DNA from: Pseudomonas sp. St316 | Lineage (GTDB): Bacteria > Pseudomonadota > Gammaproteobacteria > Pseudomonadales > Pseudomonadaceae | NCBI RefSeq assembly: GCF_018325905.1 | Contig: NZ_AP021901.1 | Span: 3,534,001-3,598,000 of the forward strand | Direction: 5' to 3' | DNA: 64,000 nucleotides | In this document: in pieces, positions 1 to 10,184 of the stretch | Position numbering within the stretch: position 1 is the first letter of the stretch | Layout of the letters: every line of letters starts with the position of its first letter | Translations under genes and position numbers: made by a program | The notes under the pieces: generated by a model | Database searches by the model: none | Told to the model about the DNA's origin: nothing | The model's input: only the letters and a program-made list of their open reading frames with translations

Positions 1-809
1 GCAACATCAACCTCGACCGGATCAAGGCCGACACCTGGACGCTGGACCTCACCGGTCGCTATAACTTTGACAACCGCTGGCAGTTCGACCTCAACGTCCC
101 GGTGGTCTACCGCGAGTCCACGTACCAGTCAGGCGGCGCGAACAACGGCGCAGCCGGCGTCACCAGCGAAGAAACCGTGACCCGCGACCCCACCATCGGT
201 GACGTCAACTTCGGCGTCGCCTACAAGTTCATGGATGAGTCGATCAACTCCCCGGACGCGGTGGTCACCCTTCGGGTCAAGGCTCCCACCGGCAAGGACC
301 CGTTCGGCATCAAGCTGCGGCAATCCCAGGCCAACACCAACTTGTTCGTGCCTGACGACCTGCCCACCGGTAATGGCGTGTGGTCGATCACGCCCGGGCT
401 TTCGCTGGTCAAGACCTTCGACCCGGCGGTGCTGTTCGGCACCCTCTCCTACACCCATAACTTCGAAGAATCGTTCGACGACATCAGTTCCACGGTCAAC
501 CAGAAGATCCCAGGCAAGGTGCGGATCGGCGACAGCTTCCAGCTCGGCGCGGGCATCGCCTTTGCCTTGAACGAGAAGATGAGCATGTCGTTCTCGGTTT
601 CTGACCTGATCCAAAAGAAAAGCAAGCTCAAGCAGGACGGTGGCGACTGGGAATCGGTGGTCTCCAGCGACGCCAACGCCGGCTACTTCAACATCGGCAT
701 GACCGTCGCCGCGTCCGACAACCTGACCATTGTGCCCAATCTGTCCATCGGGCTGACCGACGATGCGCCGGATTTCACCTTTAGCCTGAAATTCCCGTAC
801 TACTTCTGA
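1..809 (+). CDS. Outer-membrane beta-barrel protein, 3' part (5' end outside window)
   Basis: The open frame runs in from base 3 and stops at 807-809, so the true start lies before the window; the GTG at 102 is internal. The visible residues alternate polar and hydrophobic positions in beta-strand fashion, include an APTGKDPFG turn, and end in an aromatic residue (FPYYF), which is the usual C-terminal signal for assembly of outer-membrane barrels. The pattern resembles the MetA-pathway/phenol-degradation type barrel family, for which substrates are mostly unknown. A REPIN follows, then the convergent gene for a sigma-54 activator. Function is therefore a probable outer-membrane transporter or channel; the exact family is not certain. 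Confidence 0.7.
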   Translation, partial: NINLDRIKADTWTLDLTGRYNFDNRWQFDLNVPVVYRESTYQSGGANNGAAGVTSEETVTRDPTIGDVNFGVAYKFMDESINSPDAVVTLRVKAPTGKDPFGIKLRQSQANTNLFVPDDLPTGNGVWSITPGLSLVKTFDPAVLFGTLSYTHNFEESFDDISSTVNQKIPGKVRIGDSFQLGAGIAFALNEKMSMSFSVSDLIQKKSKLKQDGGDWESVVSSDANAGYFNIGMTVAASDNLTIVPNLSIGLTDDAPDFTFSLKFPYYF

Positions 810-867
810 TGCCCTCAGGGATATGTGATAAGCACCTATCCCTGAAGGCACTGCAAAACAAAAACCT

Positions 868-958
868 TGTGGGAGCGAGCTTGCTCGCGATAGCGGTCTT
901 CCATTCAACATCCAAGCTGACTGAAAGGGCCTCATCGCGAGCAAGCTCGCTCCCACAG
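868..958. repeat. REPIN (two inverted REP palindromes)
   Basis: Two copies of the GTGGGAGCGAGCTTGCTCGCGA palindrome-rich unit face each other across about 40 bases, between the convergent ends of the barrel gene and the activator gene. This is the dominant REPIN class of the window. Confidence 0.9.
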
Positions 959-980
959 TTTTTTTTGCGCGCAGATCTAG

Positions 981-2306
981 TCAGCGGATCTGATGTTTGT
1001 GCAGCAGGCGATAGAACGTCGGCCGGGATACGCCCAGCACCCTGGCGGCCACGCTCAGGTTGTCGCTGTGACGGTTGAGCACATCGCTCAAGGCCTGGCG
1101 CTCGGCGCGGGTCTTGTAGTCCTCCAGCGTACCCATCGGCGCCGCGACGGCCTGGTGGCTGGCCAGGCCGAGGTCCCGGGCTTCGATTTGACGCCCTTCG
1201 GCCAACACCAAACCGCGACGGACGCGGTTGGCCAGTTCCCGCACATTGCCGGGCCAGTCATGCATACCCATCGCCACCAATGCATCGTCGCTGAAGCTGC
1301 GGGGGCGGCGACCGGTTTCCTGGCTGTAGAAATGGGAAAAGTGGCTGGCCAGCATCGCCAGGTCACCATGACGCTCGCGCAGCGGCGCCATCACTACTTG
1401 CAACACGTTCAAGCGGTAATACAGGTCCTCGCGAAAACGCTTGTGCTCGATGGCCGCCTCAAGGTCCACGTGGGTGGCGGCCAAGACTCGCACATCGACC
1501 GCAATCGGCTGGCTGCCACCGACCCGCTCAATGTGTTTTTCCTGCAGGAAACGCAGCAGGTTGGCCTGTAGCTCCAACGGCAAGTCGCCGATTTCATCGA
1601 GAAACAACGTGCCACCGTGGGCCGCCTCGATCCGCCCGATCTTGCGTTGGTGAGCCCCGGTGAACGCGCCCTTCTCATGCCCGAACAACTCGGACTGGAT
1701 CAGGTGTTCCGGGATGGCACCGCAGTTGATGGCGATAAACGGCTTGTTGCGTCGGTGAGACTGACAATGCAGGGTGCGCGCCACCAGCTCCTTGCCGGTA
1801 CCGCTCTCACCTCGAATCAATACCGGCGACTCGGCGGGCGCCAGCTTGCTTAACAATTTGCGCAGTTCGCGAATCGGCTTGCTGTCGCCCAGCAGGTGAT
1901 GTTCGGGCTGATCAATGTGGATCGAACCCTGTCCCCGCAGGCGCGCCATGCCAAACGCCCGGCCCAGTGTCACCTGGACCCTGGACACGTCGAAGGGCAA
2001 GGTATGGAAGTCGAAAAACCACTCGCAGACAAAATCACCGACGTTTTGCAGGCGCAACACTTCCTGGTTGAGCACAGCGATCCATTCGGTGCCGCTACGG
2101 CTGATCAACTCCTTGACCGCTTCCGGGCGCTCCAGATGAAAAGGCTGCAATCGCAAAAGGCCGACGTCACACGTCCGATCGCTGGCGTGTTCGAGGGAGC
2201 AACTGTCCACATCCCAGCCAATGGTGCGCAGGCCTGGCAACAGGCGATGACAATCGTCGCAGGGATCAACCACGAGCAGACGACGTGACGTACTGGCTTC
2301 GATCAT
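981..2306 (-). CDS. VpsR-like sigma-54-dependent transcriptional activator
   Basis: A 441-residue enhancer-binding protein. Residues about 1-125 form a receiver-like N-terminal domain of the VpsR type; the central AAA+ domain has Walker A GESGTGKE (166-173), the sigma-54 contact loop GAFTGA (213-218) and Walker B LFLDEIGD (about 234-241); the C-terminus carries a Fis-type helix-turn-helix (AARVLGVSRPTFYRLL). The ATG at 2306 is preferred over an upstream in-frame codon at 2369 because AAGGA lies 7-8 bases before it. In Vibrio VpsR such a domain binds cyclic di-GMP; whether this one does cannot be read from sequence. The adjacent barrel gene, convergent to it, may belong to its regulon (inference). 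Confidence 0.85.
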   Translation of the reverse strand: MIEASTSRRLLVVDPCDDCHRLLPGLRTIGWDVDSCSLEHASDRTCDVGLLRLQPFHLERPEAVKELISRSGTEWIAVLNQEVLRLQNVGDFVCEWFFDFHTLPFDVSRVQVTLGRAFGMARLRGQGSIHIDQPEHHLLGDSKPIRELRKLLSKLAPAESPVLIRGESGTGKELVARTLHCQSHRRNKPFIAINCGAIPEHLIQSELFGHEKGAFTGAHQRKIGRIEAAHGGTLFLDEIGDLPLELQANLLRFLQEKHIERVGGSQPIAVDVRVLAATHVDLEAAIEHKRFREDLYYRLNVLQVVMAPLRERHGDLAMLASHFSHFYSQETGRRPRSFSDDALVAMGMHDWPGNVRELANRVRRGLVLAEGRQIEARDLGLASHQAVAAPMGTLEDYKTRAERQALSDVLNRHSDNLSVAARVLGVSRPTFYRLLHKHQIR

Positions 2307-2647
2307 GACTGATCCTTGGCGCCAAAATAAGGAAATATGATTAGAAACAGGCGTTTGGCAAACCTGCATGTAACAGTAGCAAGAAGTTGACGCCCCCTTG
2401 TATCAATTGATTATCGAGATCGCGTAAAACTGGTTATAAGCGAGCGTTTCGTTAGTTGTCGCAGGCGTGTTTCTTTCAGGGTGCTTTCAAACAAAAGCCA
2501 AAAAGCCTGGTCTGAAAGAAAATCGAAATTTATTTAAATAATGTGTGACCCGCCTGCGGGTTCGGGACATCAGTACAAGTAACCAGCCGCACGGTACGCC
2601 CAACCGACGGCACATCATTTGTTTGGGCACACTTAAGAGAAAACGCC
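2307..2647. other. Intergenic region with no recognised feature
   Basis: The 341 bases between the divergent activator and the small gene at 2648 must hold both promoters, but I see no clear -24/-12 element, palindrome or terminator. The 3' half is AT-rich around 2515-2545. Confidence 0.5.
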
Positions 2648-2914
2648 ATGAACGCCCCGCTCCGTATCAACGAAGCTCTTTTGATTGCCGACCGCGCATT
2701 CCGTCCTTTCCAATGCGTGGCCTGGGCTCCACAAGACGGTAACGGTGAACTCAGCCTGACCGTCATCGACCGCACCAATACCCATATTGGCCGCACCCAA
2801 ATTCCAAGCAGCGCCTACACCGACCCGGTCCAACTGGCCGATCTGTTGAAACAGGCCCGTGCCGAACTGAGCCAGGAAGGCTACACATTGCAATCCTGGT
2901 CGATGCCTGAATAA
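2648..2914 (+). CDS. Small conserved-looking hypothetical protein (88 aa)
   Basis: An 88-residue soluble protein starting MNAPLRINEALL with no signal peptide or membrane segment. Codon use is like that of the neighbours and a purine-rich AAGAGAA precedes the ATG. The sequence alternates short strands and helices (ELSLTVIDRTN, then a helical LADLLKQARAELSQEGY). It is monocistronic, between a divergent activator and a delta-60 repeat gene. I do not recognise a characterised family and infer no function. Confidence 0.65.
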   Translation: MNAPLRINEALLIADRAFRPFQCVAWAPQDGNGELSLTVIDRTNTHIGRTQIPSSAYTDPVQLADLLKQARAELSQEGYTLQSWSMPE

Positions 2915-3097
2915 CCACCGGTAAAGCCCGTTATCGATTGCAGGCTTGGCTCTGGATTGTAAAGCCATTGTTATGGCACGAATCGCCGCTGTATCCGTGG
3001 AACATGACAGTTGTGCATTGTCACATTCAGGGATTGAATGTTGCCCTCATGCAGTCGTCGCCCTCCCGGGCCTCTCGACACGCAAGGAGAGGCAGGC

Positions 3098-4387
3098 ATG
3101 CTCGATCAGTTCGCGTTTGTATCCCCCAGAGCCATGGCCCACGCCGGGCAACTTGATCCAGGCTTCGCCACCAATGGCAAAGCCTGGGTTCATTTCCAAG
3201 ACAGCACCTCGAGCCTGACTACCGGGTTGACCCTCGATCGCGCCGGACGAATCCTGGTGGCGGCCAGGATCGAGACGGCCCATGGCAGCCGGTTCGGGCT
3301 GGCGCGACTCAACCATGACGGCTTGGCCGACCCGGGCTTCGGCACCGACGGTTGCGTGATCGGCTCATTTGAAAACGGCTTCGAAGCAACCGCAGGCACA
3401 GTGATCGAGTTGCCCGACGGACATATCCTGCTGTCTGGCCTGCATTACGAAAACAACGACCATACCCTTCCCGCCCTGGCGCTGTTCGACCCGCAAGGCC
3501 GCGCTGTTCAAAACTTCGGTAACAGCGGCCGGCACATCATCCGGCTTTGCGGCAATCTCTCCCAAGGCCTGCGCGATCCCTGGTTGCCGCCCGGCGTGCC
3601 GGGGCTTGAGGCCTGCGGCATGCAAGTGCAGGCCGATGGCCGGATCCTTGTGCTCGCCAACCACCACTACCAACTGTCCGATCATGTCGGCGTACTAATC
3701 CGCCTTTTGCCGGACGGGACATTGGATACCTCGTTCAACGGTCGCGGTTTCGTGATGGTCCGACGCTTGTTGAAAAATACCTGGCTTGGCTGCCTGATGC
3801 TCCAGGCTGACGGTCATATTGTCGTCGGCGGTGCCATCGACTTGCCCCAGCATGGTTTGATTGCCCGGTATGACAGCAGCGGAAAACTCGATGACAGCTT
3901 CGGCGAAGACGGCTTCCTGTCCATCCTGGCACAAGGTCACAGCGTGATGGTCAGCCAGATCGTTCAGGATGCCAACGGTGATCTGCAAGTATTCGGTAGC
4001 AGCCGTGATCCAATGCATAGCCTGTCCCTGAAAGTGCGCCCGGACGGCAACTCGGACCGTCACTGCAACCAAGGCCAGTGCCGGCTCACGGCGATCGGGC
4101 GCAGCGCCAGTCGGTGGACCGCCGCCCAGCTTCAATCTGACGGAAAAATGGTGACCGCTGGCGCCACGATCGGCGGCATCGAGGCCGACTTCGTGCTTGC
4201 CCGGCACCTGCCGGATGCCAGCCTGGACCCGGATTTCGGCCAGGGCAAGGGCTGGGTTCGCACGCGACTCGGCTACAGCCTGGACACCGCCACCGCCCTG
4301 GCTATGCAGGCTGATGGAAGAATCCTGGTGGGCGGTTATTCGCTCCAGGGACATTATCGAGCGGTGGTTGCGCGGTATTGGGCCTGA
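3098..4387 (+). CDS. Delta-60 repeat (beta-propeller-like) protein
   Basis: A 429-residue protein built from about seven repeats with the delta-60 signature, for example LDPGFATNGKAWV, ADPGFGTDGCVIG, LDTSFNGRGFVMV, LDDSFGEDGFLSI and LDPDFGQGKGWV, each followed by a strand pair ending in DGRILVGG-like motifs. Such repeats probably fold into a propeller; family members are often exported or surface proteins, but no signal peptide is visible here. The ATG at 3098 is chosen over the upstream ATG at 3038 because AAGGAGAGG lies just before it. Function unknown; a binding or scaffold role is only inference. Confidence 0.8.
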   Translation: MLDQFAFVSPRAMAHAGQLDPGFATNGKAWVHFQDSTSSLTTGLTLDRAGRILVAARIETAHGSRFGLARLNHDGLADPGFGTDGCVIGSFENGFEATAGTVIELPDGHILLSGLHYENNDHTLPALALFDPQGRAVQNFGNSGRHIIRLCGNLSQGLRDPWLPPGVPGLEACGMQVQADGRILVLANHHYQLSDHVGVLIRLLPDGTLDTSFNGRGFVMVRRLLKNTWLGCLMLQADGHIVVGGAIDLPQHGLIARYDSSGKLDDSFGEDGFLSILAQGHSVMVSQIVQDANGDLQVFGSSRDPMHSLSLKVRPDGNSDRHCNQGQCRLTAIGRSASRWTAAQLQSDGKMVTAGATIGGIEADFVLARHLPDASLDPDFGQGKGWVRTRLGYSLDTATALAMQADGRILVGGYSLQGHYRAVVARYWA

Positions 4388-4482
4388 ATCGGATTGTCGC
4401 GGGTGAACGGTATTTATTCTTACTCTTGATATTCCTCATTTCTTACGGCAAGTTGCGCGCTTCTAATTAAAAGGAGCAGCCG

Positions 4483-5985
4483 ATGTCCGGCTCAATGGCT
4501 CAAGCGTTCGCGCACAACTTTCTGGGGCATTCCCCTCGCTGGTACAAGGCGTGCATCATCACCTTTCTGATCCTCAATGCCGTGGTGCTCTGGACCCTGG
4601 GCCCGGTCGTTGCTGGTTGGATGCTGGTGGTGGAATTCATCTTCACCCTCGCCATGGCCCTTAAATGCTACCCGCTGATGCCTGGTGGTCTGCTGATGGT
4701 CGAGGCTCTTGCGATGGGCATGACCACGCCCAAGGCGCTGTACGATGAGCTGCTGCACAACTTCCCGGTGATTCTGCTGCTGATGTTCATGGTGGCAGGG
4801 ATCTATTTCATGAAGGATCTGCTGCTGTTCCTGTTCTCGCGCCTGCTTTTGGGGGTGCGCTCCAAGGCGATACTGTCCTTGATGTTCTGCTTTCTCTCGG
4901 CGTTCCTGTCTGCATTCCTTGACGCGTTGACCGTCACTGCGGTGATCATCAGCGCCGCAGTGGGCTTCTATGCGGTGTATCACCGTGTGGCTTCGGGCAA
5001 CGATCCACGCCAGGACAGCAATGTCGATGAAGACCACGATCTGCCGTCGAGTCATCATGAAGATCTCAATCAGTTTCGGGCGTTTCTACGCAGCCTGCTC
5101 ATGCATGGTGCCGTAGGCACGGCGCTGGGCGGCGTCTGCACCTTGGTGGGCGAACCGCAGAACCTGCTGATCGGCCATGAAATGGACTGGCATTTTGTCG
5201 ATTTCTTCCTGAAAGTCGCGCCGGTGTCGCTGCCAGTGCTGGTGGCCGGCCTGGTGACCTGTGTAGCCCTGGAAAAACTGCGCTGGTTCGGTTACGGCAC
5301 GCTGCTACCGGATAACGTACGCACCGTGCTGGCCGATTACGCCGAGCAGGACAATCGTGAACGCACCTCACGCCAACGCGCCGCCCTGATCGTCCAGGGT
5401 ATTGCCGCGCTGATCCTGATCGTGGGCCTGGCCCTGCACATTGCCGAAGTCGGTCTGATTGGCCTGATGGTCATCGTGTTGATTACCGCCTTCACCGGCA
5501 TCACCGACGAGCACAGGCTTGGCAATGCGTTCAAGGACGCCATGCCGTTCACGGCGCTGCTGGTGGTGTTCTTTGCGGTGGTGGCGGTCATTCACGACCA
5601 GCAGTTGTTCACGCCGTTGATCCAGTGGGTCCTGGCCCTGCCCGCCGATCAACAGCCGGGCATGCTGTTCATTGCCAATGGCCTGTTGTCGGCCATCAGC
5701 GACAACGTGTTCGTGGCAACCATCTACATTACCGAGGTCAAGCAGGCCTTCGTCTCCGGCCACATGAGCCGTGAACAGTTCGAGACCCTGGCGGTGGCCA
5801 TCAACACCGGCACCAACCTGCCGAGCGTGGCCACACCCAACGGCCAGGCGGCATTCCTGTTCCTGCTGACCTCGGCGATCGCCCCGCTGATTCGCCTGTC
5901 CTATGGCCGGATGGTCTGGATGGCACTGCCCTACACCGTGGTGATGGGTGGCTTGGGGTGGTATGCGGTGACTTACTGGTTGTAA
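4483..5985 (+). CDS. nhaB: Na+/H+ antiporter NhaB
   Basis: A 500-residue integral membrane protein matching NhaB in length and sequence. It has about a dozen hydrophobic segments, and near the C-terminus the conserved stretch [19 protein letters not shown] followed by [18 protein letters not shown]. NhaB exchanges cytoplasmic Na+ for periplasmic protons in the inner membrane and supports sodium and pH homeostasis. AAGGAG lies 6-8 bases before the ATG. It is transcribed alone and followed by a REPIN that separates it from the convergent HAD-zwf-gnd operon. Confidence 0.95.
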   Translation: MSGSMAQAFAHNFLGHSPRWYKACIITFLILNAVVLWTLGPVVAGWMLVVEFIFTLAMALKCYPLMPGGLLMVEALAMGMTTPKALYDELLHNFPVILLLMFMVAGIYFMKDLLLFLFSRLLLGVRSKAILSLMFCFLSAFLSAFLDALTVTAVIISAAVGFYAVYHRVASGNDPRQDSNVDEDHDLPSSHHEDLNQFRAFLRSLLMHGAVGTALGGVCTLVGEPQNLLIGHEMDWHFVDFFLKVAPVSLPVLVAGLVTCVALEKLRWFGYGTLLPDNVRTVLADYAEQDNRERTSRQRAALIVQGIAALILIVGLALHIAEVGLIGLMVIVLITAFTGITDEHRLGNAFKDAMPFTALLVVFFAVVAVIHDQQLFTPLIQWVLALPADQQPGMLFIANGLLSAISDNVFVATIYITEVKQAFVSGHMSREQFETLAVAINTGTNLPSVATPNGQAAFLFLLTSAIAPLIRLSYGRMVWMALPYTVVMGGLGWYAVTYWL

Positions 5986-5995
5986 CCAAACCCAA

Positions 5996-6086
5996 TGTGG
6001 GAGCGAGCTTGCTCGCGATGGCGCGCTGTCAGCCGACATTGATGTTGACTGAAAGACCGCTATCGCGAGCAAGCTCGCTCCCACAG
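5996..6086. repeat. REPIN between nhaB and the HAD phosphatase gene
   Basis: Two inverted copies of the GTGGGAGCGAGCTTGCTCGCGA unit lie between two convergent genes, 10 bases after the nhaB stop codon. Confidence 0.9.
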
Positions 6087-6097
6087 GGCTCTAGCCG

Positions 6098-6919
6098 CTA
6101 TCGCGGCAGAATGTACCGCTCGATCGCCAGGGCCGCGCCGTCTTCGGTCACGGCGGCGGTCACGACATCCGCTTGGCACCTGATCGCCTCCTCCGCCTGC
6201 CCCATGGCAATCGACAGTCCCGCGCGGTGGAACATCGCCGGGTCGTTGCCACCGTCGCCCATGGCTGCCGTCTGTTCCAGGGGCACATTGAGGAAAGCGG
6301 CCAGGGTCGACAGCGCTTCCCCTTTGTTCGCCTTCATCGCCGTCACATCCAGGTAGATCGGTTGCGAGCGCGACACCTGGGCCTGCCCCTTGAGCAGCGG
6401 ATGCAGCCGCGCTTCCAACTCCACCAACAGGTCGGTGTCGGCACTGGTGGCGACGATCTTGTCGATCCGCTCCAGATAAGGTTCGAAACTCTCGACTTCT
6501 ACCGGCGGGTAGCCCAGGCCACGTGTCTCCACCGGCACCATCGGACCGTTGGCGTCGCGTACCAGCCAGTCGCCATCGGCAAATACCCAGACTTCGATGC
6601 CGGGCTGATCGGCGTACAGGGCCAGTGTGGCCAGCGCCGCCTCGGGTGGCAGGTAATGGACGGCAAGAAAGCTGCCATCGGGATGAACCAGCGTGCCGCC
6701 ATTGAACGCCGCCGTGGGCAGGTCGACACCCAACGCCTCGATCTGCTGCAACATGGCCCGCGGCGGCCGCCCAGTGGCAAGGCTGAACAGCACACCGGCC
6801 TCGCGCAATGCGCGAACCGCCTCGATGGTACGCTGGTTCAGACTGTGGTCGGGCAACAGCAATGTACCGTCCATGTCGCTGAGCAGGAAACGGATGGGGG
6901 ACTTCACAGGATCATTCAT
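6098..6919 (-). CDS. Cof-type HAD-IIB family phosphatase
   Basis: A 273-residue cytoplasmic hydrolase of the haloacid dehalogenase superfamily. It has motif I DMDGTLL (about residues 15-21), an IIB cap in the middle, a motif III lysine near KANKGEAL, and motif IV GDGGNDPAMF. Cof-type members dephosphorylate small sugar phosphates, flavin or pyridoxal phosphates. Its start overlaps the zwf stop by 4 bases (6916-6919), so it is the third gene of a gnd-zwf-HAD operon. A role in removing a phosphorylated sugar by-product of the oxidative pentose phosphate steps is inference from that coupling. Confidence 0.88.
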   Translation of the reverse strand: MNDPVKSPIRFLLSDMDGTLLLPDHSLNQRTIEAVRALREAGVLFSLATGRPPRAMLQQIEALGVDLPTAAFNGGTLVHPDGSFLAVHYLPPEAALATLALYADQPGIEVWVFADGDWLVRDANGPMVPVETRGLGYPPVEVESFEPYLERIDKIVATSADTDLLVELEARLHPLLKGQAQVSRSQPIYLDVTAMKANKGEALSTLAAFLNVPLEQTAAMGDGGNDPAMFHRAGLSIAMGQAEEAIRCQADVVTAAVTEDGAALAIERYILPR

Positions 6920-8436
6920 CCGAGGCCATGCCAGACGCGGCTGTCGCGGGTAAGTAATTCATCGGCGGCCGCTGGGCCATCTTCACCAGCCTTGTAGGGC
7001 TGGAATGCCGCGTCCTGCTGCCAGGCATCGAGGAACGGTTGCACGGCGCGCCAGCCGTTTTCAATGTTGTCAGCGCGCTGGAACAGCGTCTGGTCACCGG
7101 TCAGGCAATCGTAGATAAGGGTTTCGTAACCCGTGGATGGCTGCATTTCAAAGAAATCCTTGTAGGCAAATCCCAATTCGATATTGGCCATGTCGAGTGC
7201 CGGCCCCGGCCGCTTGGCCAGCAGGTCGAACCACATGCCTTCATTGGGCTGGATCTGGATTCTCAAGTACGTAGGTTGCAGTTCGTCGACTTCGGTGTCG
7301 CGAAACTGCGCGTAGGGCGCGGGCTTGAAGCAGATGACGATCTCGGTGTCCCGCACGCTCATGCGCTTACCGGTGCGCAGGTAAAACGGCACGCCGACCC
7401 ACCGCCAGTTGTCGATCATGACCTTGAGGGCGACGTAGGTCTCGGTGCTGCTGTCGGGAGCCACGTTGGCCTCCTGGCGATAACCGCTTACCGCCTTGCC
7501 GCCGACTTCACCGGCGGTGTACTGGCCACGGACCGAGTTGGCCCGGGCCTGCTCCACCGACCAGGGTCGGATCGCCCCGACGACCTTGGCCTTTTCCCCA
7601 CGCACGGCGTCGGCACCAAATGCCGCTGGCGGCTCCATGGCCACCATCGCCAGCAGTTGGAAAAGATGATTGGGCACCATGTCCCGCAGGGCGCCGGTGT
7701 GCTCATAAAAACTGCCACGGGTTTCCACACCGACCGTTTCGGCAGCGGTGATTTGTACGTGGTCGATGTAGTGGTTGTTCCAGAACGCCTCGAACAGGCT
7801 GTTGGAGAAACGACTGACCAGAATGTTCTGCACCGTTTCCTTACCCAGGTAATGGTCGATGCGATAGATCTGTTTCTCGCTCATGACCTTGAGCAGGCAG
7901 GCGTTCAGCGCTTCGGCGGTGTGCAGGTCGGAGCCGAACGGCTTTTCGATCACCACCCGCCGGAAGGCCCCCTCCTGCTCCTGAAGCAGCCCTGCCGCAC
8001 CGAGGCGACTGACCACTTCACTGAAAAAGCGCGGCGCGGTCGCCAGGTAGAAAACCGCGTTGCCGGTGCCGCTGGCGGCGATTTTCGCCGCCAGCGCCTG
8101 GTAGGTACTCTCATCTAGGAAATCACCCTGGACGTAGCTGATGCCCTGGGCCAGCTTGGCCCACAGCACCGGATCGAGCGCCCGATCGGCATCGCCGCCC
8201 TTGCTCGCCGCTTCGTTACGGATGAAATCCTCGAGTTTCTTGGCAAAATCCACATCGCTGATGGCGTTGTGGTCAACCCCGATGATGCGCAGCCCATCGC
8301 CCAGCAGACCGTCGCGACTGAGGTGGTAAAGCGCCGGCATCAGCAGACGCTTGACCAGATCGCCATGGGCGCCGAACAGAAACAACGTGGTCGGCGGCGC
8401 GGGTTCTGCCTTGGATTTGCTGCCGATCGAGGTCAT
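6916..8436 (-). CDS. zwf: Glucose-6-phosphate 1-dehydrogenase
   Basis: A 506-residue enzyme that oxidises glucose 6-phosphate to 6-phosphogluconolactone with NAD(P)+. The N-terminal nucleotide loop reads [10 protein letters not shown] rather than the common GASGDL, and the catalytic segment RIDHYLGKE is intact. Length is typical. It overlaps gnd upstream and the HAD gene downstream by 4 bases each, so the three are translationally coupled. Pseudomonads usually hold another zwf beside pgl-eda in the hex regulon; the pairing with gnd marks this as the paralogue serving the pentose phosphate branch. No regulator is adjacent. Confidence 0.95.
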   Translation of the reverse strand: MTSIGSKSKAEPAPPTTLFLFGAHGDLVKRLLMPALYHLSRDGLLGDGLRIIGVDHNAISDVDFAKKLEDFIRNEAASKGGDADRALDPVLWAKLAQGISYVQGDFLDESTYQALAAKIAASGTGNAVFYLATAPRFFSEVVSRLGAAGLLQEQEGAFRRVVIEKPFGSDLHTAEALNACLLKVMSEKQIYRIDHYLGKETVQNILVSRFSNSLFEAFWNNHYIDHVQITAAETVGVETRGSFYEHTGALRDMVPNHLFQLLAMVAMEPPAAFGADAVRGEKAKVVGAIRPWSVEQARANSVRGQYTAGEVGGKAVSGYRQEANVAPDSSTETYVALKVMIDNWRWVGVPFYLRTGKRMSVRDTEIVICFKPAPYAQFRDTEVDELQPTYLRIQIQPNEGMWFDLLAKRPGPALDMANIELGFAYKDFFEMQPSTGYETLIYDCLTGDQTLFQRADNIENGWRAVQPFLDAWQQDAAFQPYKAGEDGPAAADELLTRDSRVWHGLG

Positions 8437-9413
8437 TTTTTCGGCGTCTCCACATGGCCGCCAAAGCCGAAGCGCATGGCCGAGAGCATTTTGTCACCGT
8501 ACGTGCTTTGCTGGCGCGAGCGGAAACGGGCAAACAACGAACTGGACAGAACCGGAACCGGCACCGCTTGCTCAATGGCGGCCTCGATGGTCCAGCGCCC
8601 TTCCCCGCTGTCGGCGACTTCGCCGGAAAAACCGTCCAGTTTCGGATCGCTGGCCAACGCGTCGGCGGTCAAGTCCAGCAACCAGGACGACACCACGCTG
8701 CCGCGACGCCAGACTTCGGCGATATCGGCCACGTTCAGGTCGAAGCGCTGCTCCGGTGGCAGGCTTTCGCTGGATTTGGTCTTGAGGATGTCAAAGCCCT
8801 CGGCGAAGGCCTGCATCATTCCGTATTCGATGCCGTTGTGGATCATCTTCACGAAATGCCCCGAACCAGCCGGGCCCGCGTGGATGTAACCACGTTCGGC
8901 GCGGTCATCGTCGGATTTGCGATCACGGGTGCGCGGGATCTCGCCCATGCCCGGCGCCAGGCTGTCGAACAGCGGGTCCAGGCGCTTCACCACTTCGGCA
9001 TCGCCGCCGATCATCATGCAGTAACCGCGTTCCAGGCCCCAAACGCCGCCAGAGGTGCCAACATCGATGTAGCTCAGGCCTTTTTCCGACAGGGCCTGGG
9101 CGCGACGAATGTCATCCTTGTAATACGTGTTACCGCCATCAATGATCACATCGCCCGGCTCCAGCAGTTCGCTGAGGACGTTGATGGTGTCTTCGGTGGG
9201 TGCGCCGGCCGGCAGCATGACCCAGACCGCCCGTGGTTTCTCCAGGCCGGCGACCAGTGCCGGCAGGTCCGCGACGCCCATCGCGCCTTCCTGACGCAGG
9301 TTTTCGACAAAAGCGGCATTGCGGTCATAGACGACGGTGGTGTGCCCATTGAGCATCAGGCGCCGCGCAATATTGCCGCCCATGCGGCCCAGTCCAATGA
9401 TCCCGAGTTGCAT
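8433..9413 (-). CDS. gnd: 6-phosphogluconate dehydrogenase, short decarboxylating type
   Basis: A 326-residue enzyme that converts 6-phosphogluconate to ribulose 5-phosphate and CO2. The N-terminus carries the Rossmann fingerprint [23 protein letters not shown] and the catalytic [10 protein letters not shown] follow. It belongs to the short (about 300-330 residue) bacterial type rather than the 470-residue form. GGAG lies 9-10 bases before the ATG. It is the first gene of the gnd-zwf-HAD operon, so the promoter should lie in 9414-9480, but I see no confident -35/-10 pair. Confidence 0.93.
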   Translation of the reverse strand: MQLGIIGLGRMGGNIARRLMLNGHTTVVYDRNAAFVENLRQEGAMGVADLPALVAGLEKPRAVWVMLPAGAPTEDTINVLSELLEPGDVIIDGGNTYYKDDIRRAQALSEKGLSYIDVGTSGGVWGLERGYCMMIGGDAEVVKRLDPLFDSLAPGMGEIPRTRDRKSDDDRAERGYIHAGPAGSGHFVKMIHNGIEYGMMQAFAEGFDILKTKSSESLPPEQRFDLNVADIAEVWRRGSVVSSWLLDLTADALASDPKLDGFSGEVADSGEGRWTIEAAIEQAVPVPVLSSSLFARFRSRQQSTYGDKMLSAMRFGFGGHVETPKK

Positions 9414-9687
9414 GTGCTGATGCTCCCTACTACAAATAAAGGTGTGTCAAAGATTTAACACCATCGACTAATGGAGGTTAGTCCAGTGCATTGCTGCATA
9501 GTTTCCGGGTAATTCGAGCGATCACAAGGGATAACGCTCAAGATCCGGCCGAAGACACAGCGACCATGAAAAATAAAAAAGTTCCAATCACAGGCAAAAG
9601 AAATCAGAATCGGCGCCGATAGTAGAGGTGTCGACCAAATACTGGCGACATCTCTATAGTTGATGTACGCCATTTGCGAGGTGAGCA

Positions 9688-9861
9688 ATGGGCCCTGTCG
9701 TTACCGCACGTCCTCCCCAAACCCTTTATGTGACCATTCGTCGCGATGAATTGCGCCTACTCAAGGAAGAACGCGATCTACTGCTTGATGAAGTGACGCA
9801 TCTGCGCATGCAGTTGCAACACGCACAGCTGCCCCACCAAAGCCAGTCCCTGGCTCGGTAA
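9688..9861 (+). CDS. Small helical hypothetical protein (57 aa)
   Basis: A 57-codon gene that begins MGPVVTARPP and then forms a strongly charged amphipathic helix (RRDELRLLKEERDLLLDEV) likely to pair as a short coiled coil. GAGGTGAG lies directly before the ATG at good spacing, and the frame closes with TAA at 9859-9861. It has no neighbour in the same direction within 300 bases. I recognise no named family; a ribosome binding site, clean start and coding-like composition support it as a real gene. Confidence 0.6.
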   Translation: MGPVVTARPPQTLYVTIRRDELRLLKEERDLLLDEVTHLRMQLQHAQLPHQSQSLAR

Positions 9862-9937
9862 CCGCCCCAGAGGCATAGCGCCAGGAAGTGACACTGGCCA
9901 AACCGGTGTCATTTCCATGTAAGCCAGCCATGTGTGC

Positions 9938-10011
9938 TTGTGGCGAGGGTTTTGTCCCCTCAGGACTGTGGGAGCAAAGGTTGCTCCCACAGATACATCT
10001 CTTGCCACCAA
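9938..10011. repeat. Single REP palindrome nested in an outer inverted repeat
   Basis: The perfect hairpin at 9966-9992 (CTGTGGGAGC, 7-base loop, GCTCCCACAG) is itself flanked by TTGTGGCGAG and CTCTTGCCACCA, which pair imperfectly. This is a stand-alone REP-type hairpin rather than a full REPIN. Confidence 0.75.
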
Positions 10012-10184
10012 CAAACCCCTCCCCCAGGTGCGTTCGCACCCCATCATCGATTTGTATTCGAAAAACTCACAAAGTTTTCACAACCGACTCGCGATACTCC
10101 CGCGCCTTAATAGGGTTGTTCGGCGTATGCCTGCGGTCACCAATCCGGTGCCGACAGCGTCGTCGATAAAGGCTGGAGCGCTTG

